Positions 1-5,986 of a DNA stretch of 32,882 nt are shown piece after piece. The position numbers and the translations under genes are program-made. The number at the start of each line of letters is the position of its first letter. Position 1 is the first letter of the stretch. Origin of the DNA: Terriglobales bacterium. Lineage in GTDB: Bacteria > Acidobacteriota > Terriglobia > Terriglobales > Acidobacteriaceae. The notes below the pieces were generated by a model that saw nothing but the letters and a program-made list of their open reading frames with translations, ran no database searches and was not told where the DNA came from. The stretch covers positions 1 to 32,882 of the forward strand of contig JANWKU010000129.1 in NCBI GenBank assembly GCA_025451215.1. The letters are read 5' to 3'.

Positions 1-349
1 CCTCCTGCGTGGCAGCTGCGTCTTGAATAGCAATGTTTTTTGTAAAGCAGGAGCGCGTGCCCTCGTGGCAGACTAGACCGTCGCCCTCGACATGTACTTT
101 GAAGAGTAGGGCATCGTTGTCGCAGTCGGTCGAGGCGGAGAGCACCTTGAGCCGGTTGCCGGAGGTCTCGCCCTTGGTCCAAAGCTTATTGCGGGTGCGG
201 CTGAAGAATGTCACGTAGCCTGTGCTCAGAGTCTTTGCGTAAGACTCGGCATTCATAAAGCCAAGCATCAGGATGTCGCCATTGTCGGCGTCCTGAACCA
301 TAGCCGGGGCCAGACCGCCCATTTTTTCGAAATCAATTTTTGGTTCCAT
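1..349 (-). CDS. hisI: Phosphoribosyl-AMP cyclohydrolase HisI (partial, C-terminus off window)
   Basis: HisI opens the ring of phosphoribosyl-AMP in histidine biosynthesis, in the cytoplasm, and needs zinc and magnesium. Reading leftwards from an ATG at 349 gives 116 residues (MEPKIDFEKMGGLAPAMVQD...) before the window edge. The family signatures are present: DADNGDILMLGFMN near residues 20-33, WTKGETSGN at 57-65, the metal-binding DCDND at 75-79 with Cys76, and Cys94 and Cys101 in VCHEGTRSCF. AGGA lies about six bases before the ATG. Upstream on the same strand sit a His-rich leader peptide and a terminator, so expression is probably attenuated by histidine supply. The C-terminal end is outside the window, so I cannot tell whether it is a HisI or a HisIE fusion. 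Identification is near certain. Confidence 0.95.
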   Translation of the reverse strand, partial: MEPKIDFEKMGGLAPAMVQDADNGDILMLGFMNAESYAKTLSTGYVTFFSRTRNKLWTKGETSGNRLKVLSASTDCDNDALLFKVHVEGDGLVCHEGTRSCFTKNIAIQDAAATQE

Positions 350-382
350 TAGCGTTCCTATCTTCCGTCCTTCATTTATTTT

Positions 383-456
383 TGTCATTCCGAATGGCTT
401 CAGCCATGAGGAATCTGCTTTGAACAGCAGATTCCTCGCTACGCTCGGAATGACAA
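383..456. repeat. Nested inverted repeat, TGTCATTCCGA-type intergenic palindrome
   Basis: The outer arms are TTGTCATTCCGA (382-393) and TCGGAATGACAA (445-456). An inner perfect 12-bp pair is GAGGAATCTGCT (408-419) and AGCAGATTCCTC (427-438). The whole element can fold into one long hairpin. It lies in the untranslated leader between the attenuator terminator and hisI. From memory, sequences of this type recur between genes in acidobacterial genomes. Only one copy is in this window, so the dispersed-repeat reading is inference. Confidence 0.7.
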
Positions 457-478
457 TTTCTTTATACGCAAACAAAAA

Positions 479-504
479 GCCCGCTGACTCTAGCGTCAGC
501 GGGC
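479..504 (-). terminator. Attenuator terminator upstream of hisI
   Basis: GCCCGCTGAC (479-488) and GTCAGCGGGC (495-504) are a perfect 10-bp inverted repeat with a 6-base loop. On the minus strand the hairpin is followed directly by TTTTTG, the form of an intrinsic terminator. It lies between the His-rich leader peptide (534-593) and hisI, where an attenuator terminator should be. A second, bulged hairpin (515-522 with 531-539) overlaps the leader stop codon and could be the pause structure. Confidence 0.85.
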
Positions 505-533
505 CCGAAACTCTGTGTGCTGGCTACTTTCAG

Positions 534-593
534 CTACACCGCCGCCAACGCGCCGTGCGCGTGATGATGGCGATGATGGTGCAGAGTCAGCAT
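534..593 (-). CDS. hisL: Histidine operon leader peptide
   Basis: A 19-residue ORF on the minus strand reads MLTLHHHRHHHAHGALAAV and stops with TAG at 536-534. Seven of the 19 residues are histidine, six of them within residues 5-11 (HHHRHHH). This is the classic signature of a his attenuator leader, where ribosome stalling on His codons reports scarce charged tRNA-His. It lies directly upstream of a terminator hairpin and of hisI on the same strand. I see no Shine-Dalgarno sequence. The best promoter candidate would start the RNA only a few bases before this ATG, so translation may be nearly leaderless. The role is inferred from composition and position. Confidence is high because an independent pathway gene follows it. 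Confidence 0.85.
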   Translation of the reverse strand: MLTLHHHRHHHAHGALAAV

Positions 594-602
594 GAAAGAG
601 AT

Positions 603-631
603 AGACTACCGGACAGCCTAAAAGCTGTCAA
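603..631 (-). promoter_or_regulatory. Candidate sigma-70-type promoter of the his leader
   Basis: On the minus strand TTGACA (631-626, a perfect -35) is followed after 17 bases by TAGTCT (608-603). The expected start of transcription is near 596, about three bases before the leader ATG at 593. A GACAGC/GCTGTC inverted repeat overlaps the -35 and spacer and could be an operator. The -10 match is only moderate. Confidence 0.5.
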
Positions 632-755
632 TTAAAACGATTAGCTGGTAGTAGATCGGTTTGACGCACTACACACTAGTTTCGCCCGTTGATTCTTGCA
701 AGTACAATAAATGAGGGCCCCTCTAACTCGTCAGTATTTTGGGGAGGTAATGCTT

Positions 756-890
756 ATGTCAGAAGTACCAATGTCTACGGACTGTCCGCTTTGTCACGGG
801 AGCGGTACACGAAATGGGGTGACTTGCACAAACTGCGGTGGTTCGGGTCAAATTCCAGTCGAGCATCTTCCTGCTGATTCACGAGCTTGA
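756..890 (+). CDS. Small zinc-knuckle protein (DnaJ-type CxxCxGxG pair)
   Basis: This 44-residue ORF is preceded by GGGGAGG at 741-747, eight bases before the ATG at 756. An in-frame ATG at 750 is too close to that site. The protein carries CPLCHGSG (residues 10-17) and CTNCGGSG (24-31), a pair of CxxCxGxG knuckles like those binding zinc in DnaJ. That suggests a single small zinc-binding module with a short acidic tail. Specific function is unknown. The next gene overlaps or closely follows its stop and encodes a second four-cysteine protein, so the two are probably co-expressed. A TACAAT box at 703-708 is a possible -10 without a clear -35. The strong ribosome site and patterned cysteines argue that it is real despite its size. 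Confidence 0.7.
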   Translation: MSEVPMSTDCPLCHGSGTRNGVTCTNCGGSGQIPVEHLPADSRA

Positions 891-895
891 TTCGC

Positions 896-1114
896 ATGAA
901 ACGAAAACTTGAAATGCGATTAGATAATTCGCAACAATTGCAACTAATTTGCAATTGTTGCGGTCAACCTTACTATCCAACTAAAAGCTGGCAAGATAAG
1001 CTCGCGGCAATTTATTACGGTGCTGAGCGATATGCGATTTGTCCCATATGTACGCAAACACCTCCGCAAGACGTTTTTCATAGTTTTTCTTATCGCAAAC
1101 GTTGCCAACGGTGA
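896..1114 (+). CDS. Small four-cysteine zinc-ribbon-like protein, function unknown
   Basis: From the ATG at 896 this encodes 72 residues. A TTG at 887 overlapping the previous stop (TTGA) would add three. It has a basic N-terminus, then CNCCGQPYY and, about 27 residues later, CPIC, giving two CxxC pairs typical of a zinc ribbon. No ribosome-binding site is obvious, so translation may be coupled to the upstream zinc-knuckle gene. The region is visibly richer in A and T than its neighbours (many AAT, ATT and TTA codons), which could reflect horizontal acquisition. I do not recognise a named family. Zinc binding is inferred from the cysteines only. Confidence 0.6.
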   Translation: MKRKLEMRLDNSQQLQLICNCCGQPYYPTKSWQDKLAAIYYGAERYAICPICTQTPPQDVFHSFSYRKRCQR

Positions 1115-1193
1115 GGTGGCTCGTCTCGAGTTTCTCTACAAAACTAATCAAAAGAAGAATTAGTTACTTGTGATGTTTTAACAGAACTTAAAA

Positions 1194-1221
1194 GCCGGCT
1201 GGGATTCCTATCTCAACCGGC
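1194..1221 (-). terminator. Probable terminator of the OmpA-like gene
   Basis: GCCGGCTGGGAT (1194-1205) and ATCTCAACCGGC (1210-1221) form a 12-bp stem, with two G-U pairs in the RNA and a 4-base loop. It lies 18 bases beyond the stop of the minus-strand gene at 1239. On that strand it is followed by TTTTAAG, so it fits an intrinsic terminator with a short U tract. Confidence 0.65.
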
Positions 1222-1238
1222 CATATCGCTTAAACGAT

Positions 1239-3020
1239 CTAACGTTTCTTTTTCATTGGCCTCTTTGCTGCTGGCTTACTCGTCTTCGCCGCAGGCTTCT
1301 CTCTGCCGCCAATCAGCGTCAACGAGTCCTCCGCGTTGAACGGGAACTGCCGCACCGACTCTTGTCCGGTCGTGTTCAGCGTTACATCCACGCGGCGATT
1401 ACTCGCCAGGATGATGACACGCTCATGTGACAGGATTCGCGTGCGCTCTCCCGGCGTAAGTTCGGTGTCTTGTTCCACCGAAGCTTTCACCTGATCGGCT
1501 GTGAGATTCTGTTCCGCGCCGAAGGCTTTGGTTTCGATGTTGGCTTCCGGAACTCCATGCTGCACCAGGAAGTTCTTGGTGCTGTTCACGCGTCGTTCTG
1601 AAAGCGCCTGGTTGTAGGCTGCCGTGCCGCGTTTGTCAGCGTGGCCTTGCAGAATCAAATGCGCATCTGGCTTGCTCTCCAGATATTTCTTGAAGTCTTC
1701 AGCAAGAGTTGTGAGCGTACGTTGCTGACTGAGAAGCAGGCCTCCATTTGATTTGGCTACACTCGGCTGAGCGGTTACGAAATAAACGCTGTGCAAAGAA
1801 AGGCGAGCTTCCAGTTGCCGGACTTCAGGCGAAACCTGCGGAGGCGGAGAATTTTCCAGGCTGACGGACGTTGTCGCCTGGGTATTCAATCCACGCTGGT
1901 CTGCGCACGTCGCGCTTACTGTGACCGTTCCTGCTGATGCCCCGGAGGTATTCAGCGTCGCCGTGTTGCCACTGCCGCTGATCGTGCCACCTGTCGAAGT
2001 AAAGTTACTCACCGTTACCGGCACGCCGTCAGGACTGGTGCAGGTGCAATTGACCGCGACCGTTGCCCCCACTTGCGCGCTGGTTGGATTCGCCGTACAC
2101 GAAGCCGTTGGCGGATTCTTGGGTGGTTCTTTCACCGTGAAGCTGGTCGAGGCGCTGGCTTCGTTGTTCTTGTGTGACTTCGGGTCCATCACGTGGACGG
2201 TGACCGTGCATGTGCCGCCGGGAACGCCATTGGTATCAATGCTGGCGGTAGTGTCGCTGCCAGAAATTTTTCCGCAGCTGTTGCTCCACTCGTAAGTCAG
2301 CTTGTGATTGGGGTTGAAGCTGCTGGCGGTAGCGGTCGCCGTTAGCGGCTCACCGACCATAACTTCGGAAGGCTGTACGGCGACCGTCACGCCCACGACC
2401 TTGGTTTCGGGATATCCAAAGTTGAACAGAATTCCGGTGCGCAGGCGCACGCCCTTCAACGCCGGATGACCGATATCGGCGACGTTCGCATAAGGCTGAA
2501 AGTGCTGGAATGCGCCCACATAGTCGCCTTCCGCGACTCGCCAGGTAATAAGATGGGTGAGCTTTACATCCAATCCACCGCCTAATATTGTGCCGATCCC
2601 GCTGCTCTCTCCGAGCCCGTCAATGCCCAGTCGGTTGTAGCTCAACAGCGCATGAAGGAAAAAGGCGGCGTTGTCCTGGTCAGCTCGCAACATAAGCCGC
2701 GGACCGCCTGAATAAGTGGTTTCATAGTTGTCCCAGTTATGCCCAAAATCAACTTCCGCTCCGAGATAGCGGTTGAAGTTGTAGGTGAAGGCCACGCCGA
2801 GGCCTTTGCTCATGTCGGGCACATCGAAAGGAATGGGCGCGCTGGGCGTGCCCAGAGGCGAAGGAACAGTGCCGCCGGGATGAAGCCACTGGTAGCCAAG
2901 GAACAAATCGTATTTGGGGACGGAATCATCCTGCGCCGAAAGGGCTGTGGGCAGAAGAAAAATACACAACAAAATTGCAAGACAGGCGCAAACGCGATTC
3001 AAACCGAAGCGAGACGGCAT
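1239..3020 (-). CDS. OmpA-family outer-membrane protein with Ig-like repeats
   Basis: This 593-residue envelope protein has three parts. Residues 1-29 are a signal peptide ending LSAQ. Residues 35-205 look like a beta-barrel, with alternating aromatic and polar residues (YDLFLGYQWLHPGG at the start, FNFGY at the end). Residues 208-390 hold two Ig/PKD-like modules rich in Thr, Ser and Gly, with paired cysteines. Residues 405-555 are an OmpA C-terminal domain with the peptidoglycan-binding core LQGHADKRGT (457-466) and LSERR (473-477). The tail is Lys/Ala/Pro-rich and ends KKKR. The likely role is tethering the outer membrane to peptidoglycan. AGGAGGA sits five bases before the ATG, fixing the start. 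The Ig-like insert makes it longer than classical OmpA. The gene stands alone, and a terminator follows. Confidence 0.88.
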   Translation of the reverse strand: MPSRFGLNRVCACLAILLCIFLLPTALSAQDDSVPKYDLFLGYQWLHPGGTVPSPLGTPSAPIPFDVPDMSKGLGVAFTYNFNRYLGAEVDFGHNWDNYETTYSGGPRLMLRADQDNAAFFLHALLSYNRLGIDGLGESSGIGTILGGGLDVKLTHLITWRVAEGDYVGAFQHFQPYANVADIGHPALKGVRLRTGILFNFGYPETKVVGVTVAVQPSEVMVGEPLTATATASSFNPNHKLTYEWSNSCGKISGSDTTASIDTNGVPGGTCTVTVHVMDPKSHKNNEASASTSFTVKEPPKNPPTASCTANPTSAQVGATVAVNCTCTSPDGVPVTVSNFTSTGGTISGSGNTATLNTSGASAGTVTVSATCADQRGLNTQATTSVSLENSPPPQVSPEVRQLEARLSLHSVYFVTAQPSVAKSNGGLLLSQQRTLTTLAEDFKKYLESKPDAHLILQGHADKRGTAAYNQALSERRVNSTKNFLVQHGVPEANIETKAFGAEQNLTADQVKASVEQDTELTPGERTRILSHERVIILASNRRVDVTLNTTGQESVRQFPFNAEDSLTLIGGREKPAAKTSKPAAKRPMKKKR

Positions 3021-3032
3021 AGTGTTCCTCCT

Positions 3033-3352
3033 GGAAATTGTTGGTTGCTGACTCGGCCCAAATTCCTAAATCACGAAGAGGCGGCGGCACGGATTTATGC
3101 CTGGACGGCTACATCCCAAATTCTCGATCAACGCTGGCGCGTATTCTAACCCTCTGTAGAGTGGAAATGTAAGCGTGAAGACATTCGTTACGGAATTACT
3201 GTAAAATCAAAACCAGCGAAAAGAAGTTGGATGATGTTCCAGCGGCTTCCTCGCAAAAATTCCAGAGCGGATTCAGCCAGAACCGCCTCCCTAACATTTT
3301 AGGATTGTTTTGTTATGGCCGTCCGGTGGTGTGTGGGAGATGAGGAGAGAAC
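3033..3352. other. Gene-free stretch between divergent genes
   Basis: This stretch separates the ribosome site of the OmpA-like gene from the zinc-ribbon gene on the other strand, so it should hold two divergent promoters. ATTCTA at 3143-3148 is TAGAAT on the minus strand, a possible -10 for the OmpA-like gene without a good -35. TAAAAT near 3201-3206 is a possible -10 for the plus strand. I see no RNA gene, strong repeat or convincing ORF. Confidence 0.4.
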
Positions 3353-3532
3353 ATGGCCAAGATCGCAAAAACAGCCGACCGTAAGAAAGTCATGGATACC
3401 ACGAAGAGCACAGATTGCCCCAAGTGCGGCAAGCAGACCAGGATCGTAAAGCGTGTGAAGGACCGCGAACGCGGTATCCCCGGCGGGATTTTTATCTCCT
3501 GCTCGGCGTGTGAGTTTTACGAGAAGCTGTAA
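3353..3532 (+). CDS. Small zinc-ribbon protein, function unknown
   Basis: This 59-residue ORF has a good ribosome site (GAGGAGAG, about five bases before the ATG). It is basic at the N-terminus (MAKIAKTADRKK), then has CPKCGK at 22-27 and CSAC at 50-53 in SCSACEFYEKL. Two CxxC pairs spaced about 25 residues apart indicate a zinc ribbon. The C-terminal part resembles the zinc ribbons at the ends of bacterial topoisomerase I and in small zinc-ribbon proteins of unknown role. Nucleic-acid binding is plausible because the rest is Lys/Arg-rich, but that is inference. It converges on pyrF with a 9-base gap. Confidence 0.75.
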   Translation: MAKIAKTADRKKVMDTTKSTDCPKCGKQTRIVKRVKDRERGIPGGIFISCSACEFYEKL

Positions 3533-3541
3533 AGCCGCAAT

Positions 3542-4267
3542 TCAGAGGCGAGATTCTGCAGCAATTTCGCTCATCTCCGCAATAATTTCACGCGCCGCAT
3601 TTGAGGGATCGCTTGCTCCGGTAATCGGCCTCCCCACGACAATATGCGTGGCGCCAGCGGCTATCGCTTCGGCGGGCGTCGCAACGCGCGCCTGATCGCC
3701 GATGGCGCTTCCCGCGGGACGAATTCCCGGCGTTACAATAGCAAAATTTCCACCCACTTCCTTGCGCAGCAGGGCAGCTTCCTGAACGGACGCCACAACT
3801 CCTCCGCAGCCGCTTTGGATCGCAATGCGCGCCAATCTCACAACCTGGTGAGCGACCTCGTCTGCGACTCCCACGGCGTTCAGGTCATTCTGGTCCATGC
3901 TTGTGAGGACAGTAACGGCCAGAACGATGGGAGCGGAGCCCAAGGCCGCTTTGGCAGACTCTGCTGCGGCACGCAGCATCTTGCCGCCGCCCGAGCCATG
4001 CACGGTCAGCATGTAGACGCCTAGACCCGCCGCCTCTCGTATCGCGGAACCGACAGTGTTGGGGATATCGTGAAACTTCAAGTCCAGAAACACTTTCCGG
4101 CCGGAAGCAATGAGGTCGCGAACTACCTGTGGTCCTTCGGCGGTATAAAGCTGCATTCCGACTTTGTAGATGGAGGCGGAATCGCCCACGGCCGCCACCA
4201 TTTTCTGGGCGGCGGCCGCGGACGGCACATCCAAGGCCACGATTAACCGCTCACGCGGATCAGTCAT
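3542..4267 (-). CDS. pyrF: Orotidine 5'-phosphate decarboxylase
   Basis: PyrF decarboxylates OMP to UMP, the last step of de novo pyrimidine synthesis, in the cytoplasm. The 241-residue protein is the usual length for the bacterial family. It starts MTDPRERLIVALDVPS, where the ALDV aspartate contacts substrate. It carries the catalytic tetrad motif LDLKFHDIPNTV, with Asp62, Lys64 and Asp67. The phosphate-binding end of the TIM barrel appears as TPGIRPAG and later HIVVGRPIT. It lies 24 bases downstream of rlpA on the same strand and is probably transcribed with it. Nothing appears unusual. Confidence 0.96.
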   Translation of the reverse strand: MTDPRERLIVALDVPSAAAAQKMVAAVGDSASIYKVGMQLYTAEGPQVVRDLIASGRKVFLDLKFHDIPNTVGSAIREAAGLGVYMLTVHGSGGGKMLRAAAESAKAALGSAPIVLAVTVLTSMDQNDLNAVGVADEVAHQVVRLARIAIQSGCGGVVASVQEAALLRKEVGGNFAIVTPGIRPAGSAIGDQARVATPAEAIAAGATHIVVGRPITGASDPSNAAREIIAEMSEIAAESRL

Positions 4268-4291
4268 GGCTGAAGTGTAGAACGAGTCGGC

Positions 4292-4777
4292 CTAGTAGGC
4301 CAAGGGAGCGCGCATTTCGGCCACCACTTCGGGGTGGACGACGTCCAGGCGGACGCGCTGCAAGCCCCGGCTCTTGAAGTTCAAGGCCCGTGCCGCGCTG
4401 TAGGAAAGGTCAATAATTCGCCCTGGCACCACCGGTCCGCGGTCATTGACTCGCACGACGATTGCGCGGCCATTGCGTACATTGGTGACCTTCACCAGTG
4501 TTCCCAGCGGAAGCTTAGGATGGGCGGCGGTCAGGGCATACATGTCATAAGGCTCTCCCGAGGCGGTATCCCTGCCCTGGAAGTAGCTTCCATACCAGGA
4601 AGCGACCCCAACCTGGTACGGCCTCTCATGAACATTTACCGATACAGTCTTTAAAACCACCTGCTGCGGAACTGGTTTACTTTGGGTTTTAGACCCTGAG
4701 CTGATTGGCCCCTGAGCCGCTCCCAAGTTGGCAGCCAAAACAATGGCAGCCACCCCATGAGCTATACGTACTCGCAT
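4292..4777 (-). CDS. rlpA: RlpA-like septal/lytic transglycosylase domain protein
   Basis: RlpA proteins are periplasmic or outer-membrane enzymes. Characterised members cleave glycan strands lacking stem peptides during cell separation. This 161-residue protein has a hydrophobic signal at 5-21 but no lipobox cysteine, so it is probably soluble rather than a lipoprotein. Residues 55-146 form the double-psi beta-barrel, with GVASWYG (57-63), TASGEPYDM (71-79), LPLGTLVKVTN (89-99), VNDRGP (110-115) and GRIIDLS (119-125). The conserved Asp124 is kept. There is no SPOR domain, so septal recruitment by denuded glycan is not expected. GAGGTGA lies five bases before the ATG. Catalytic activity is family inference. 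Many DPBB proteins of this size are annotated only as RlpA-like. Confidence 0.88.
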   Translation of the reverse strand: MRVRIAHGVAAIVLAANLGAAQGPISSGSKTQSKPVPQQVVLKTVSVNVHERPYQVGVASWYGSYFQGRDTASGEPYDMYALTAAHPKLPLGTLVKVTNVRNGRAIVVRVNDRGPVVPGRIIDLSYSAARALNFKSRGLQRVRLDVVHPEVVAEMRAPLAY

Positions 4778-4821
4778 TCAGTCACCTCGCATCTCTAAAC
4801 TGGTCCTCCCCGTACGGTTAC

Positions 4822-4876
4822 TTCGTCATTGACAGCAATTAGGCTACCGGGGCAAACGAAGGCCTGTCAATGCGAA
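4822..4876. repeat. Inverted repeat in the rlpA/thiD intergenic region
   Basis: CATTGACAG (4827-4835) and CTGTCAATG (4864-4872) are a perfect 9-bp inverted repeat. TTCG (4822-4825) and CGAA (4873-4876) extend it across one bulged base. The 28-base interior contains GGCTACCGGGGC. In RNA read towards rlpA this would be a sizeable stem-loop about 45 bases before the start codon, so it may be a leader structure of rlpA. It does not match any riboswitch consensus I can recall well enough to name. Confidence 0.55.
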
Positions 4877-4919
4877 ATAGCCTGTATTAACTTGACGGCT
4901 TAGTAACAGATATAAAACG

Positions 4920-5019
4920 TAACTTACTGTAGATATTGAGTAATCATCCTCATCTCGCTGTAATTAAGTAAGTTATGTATTTACCAATAAGTAAATAGCC
5001 CAATGGAGTTGGAGGATGA
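4920..5019. repeat. AT-rich stretch with three inverted repeats
   Basis: Three short inverted repeats lie together: TAACTTACT (4920-4928) with AGTAAGTTA (4967-4975); TATTTAC (4978-4984) with GTAAATA (4991-4997); and TCATCCTC (4944-4951) with GAGGATGA (5012-5019). The first and third interleave, so they cannot both form in one simple fold. The rest of 4778-5170 holds no gene I can support. This lies between divergent rlpA and thiD, so it may contain their promoters and operators, but I could not assign a clear -35/-10 pair. Confidence 0.5.
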
Positions 5020-5170
5020 AATAATTACAAGTCTTTTGTTTTCTGTCGCTTGGCTTCCCAATGCCGCACTATTTCTGTAATGCTATTTGTTTCAGTTAGT
5101 TAGCGCAATTTTCGAGAGGTTTTTTCATCCCCCTCTTCCCAATTCTGTCGAGTTTCCGTAGATTTGCGGT

Positions 5171-5986
5171 GTGAACTCTCCGCCCGTAGTTCTTACCATC
5201 GCAGGATTTGACCCCTCCTCCGGAGCGGGGGTGACGGCCGATATTAAGACGATTGCCGCTCATGGTTGCTATGGGGTCTCTTGCCTGACCGCGCTTACCG
5301 TGCAGTCAACCACCGGGGTTCGGAGGGTGGAACCTGTGGATCCGGCCCTATTGCGAGAGAGTCTGCATGCCCTGGCTGAGGACATGGAAATCAGCGCGGT
5401 CCACGTTGGCATGCTGGGTTCCGCAGCAATCGCCAAGGTGGTGGCGGATTTTCTGTCCGAGCTACTCACGCCCCACGTGGTTCTGGACCCGATTCTTAAA
5501 TCCTCCTCCGGCGCGGATCTGATAGATGGGGAAGGAGTAATGGTTCTGAAGGAACGATTATTGTCATTGGCCGAAATTATCACTCCTAATATTGAAGAGG
5601 CAGCGGCCCTGACCGAACTCCCTGTGGGAAATGTGGAGGAAATGCGGGCGGCGGACGAAAAGTTGCACTTCCTCGGTGCGAAGGCGGTAGTTATTACCGG
5701 AGGGCATTTGCAGGAAGCCACCGACGTCCTCAGCATTCCCGGACGCGGCGGGGTAGAACAGAAAATCTTCACTTCCGAGCGGCTAAGTTCAAATTCCACG
5801 CATGGAACTGGATGTGCTTTCGCGACGGCAATTGCCTGCCAACTTGCGTTAGGGAAGAGCTTGCCAGAGGCAGTAGCTTTGGCGAAGAGCTACGTTCACA
5901 ACGCGATTGCCAATGCTTATCCTTTGGGAAAGGGAGTAGGGCCGTTAAACCTTGAAGGGTTCGGCGATGGGCGTTCAGGTCAGTGA
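5171..5986 (+). CDS. thiD: Hydroxymethylpyrimidine/phosphomethylpyrimidine kinase ThiD
   Basis: ThiD phosphorylates HMP and HMP-phosphate to HMP-pyrophosphate, the pyrimidine half of thiamine. The 271 residues match the family. LTIAGFDPSSGAGVTADIKT (8-27) is the N-terminal substrate/nucleotide signature. The ribokinase-fold C-terminal motif appears as STHGTGCAFATAIA (209-222), with catalytic Cys215, and VVITGGH precedes it. Translation starts at a GTG (5171) without a good ribosome site. I looked for a TPP riboswitch upstream and did not see the conserved CTGAGA element. No other thi gene is adjacent. Its 3' end overlaps the convergent HD-GYP gene by 12 bases. Confidence 0.94.
   Translation: MNSPPVVLTIAGFDPSSGAGVTADIKTIAAHGCYGVSCLTALTVQSTTGVRRVEPVDPALLRESLHALAEDMEISAVHVGMLGSAAIAKVVADFLSELLTPHVVLDPILKSSSGADLIDGEGVMVLKERLLSLAEIITPNIEEAAALTELPVGNVEEMRAADEKLHFLGAKAVVITGGHLQEATDVLSIPGRGGVEQKIFTSERLSSNSTHGTGCAFATAIACQLALGKSLPEAVALAKSYVHNAIANAYPLGKGVGPLNLEGFGDGRSGQ

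Noticed and set aside
33-218. Plus-strand ORF at the left edge
   Set aside because: It overlaps hisI on the opposite strand, whose reading is unambiguous.
2739-3149. 136-residue plus-strand ORF over the start of the OmpA-like gene
   Set aside because: It is antisense to a well-supported gene, has no ribosome site, and its composition is that of a shadow frame.
4801-4876. c-di-GMP (GEMM) or c-di-AMP (ydaO) riboswitch upstream of rlpA
   Set aside because: Fragments such as GGGGCAAAC and CGGGGAGGACCA look suggestive, but the full conserved cores and stems are not present in either orientation.
5004-5081. Possible 25-residue ORF (MELEDEIITSLL...) before thiD
   Set aside because: No ribosome-binding site and no recognisable motif; length is within chance for an AT-rich gap.
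5000-5170. TPP riboswitch upstream of thiD
   Set aside because: The conserved CTGAGA and ACCTGA elements are absent, and no matching stems were found.
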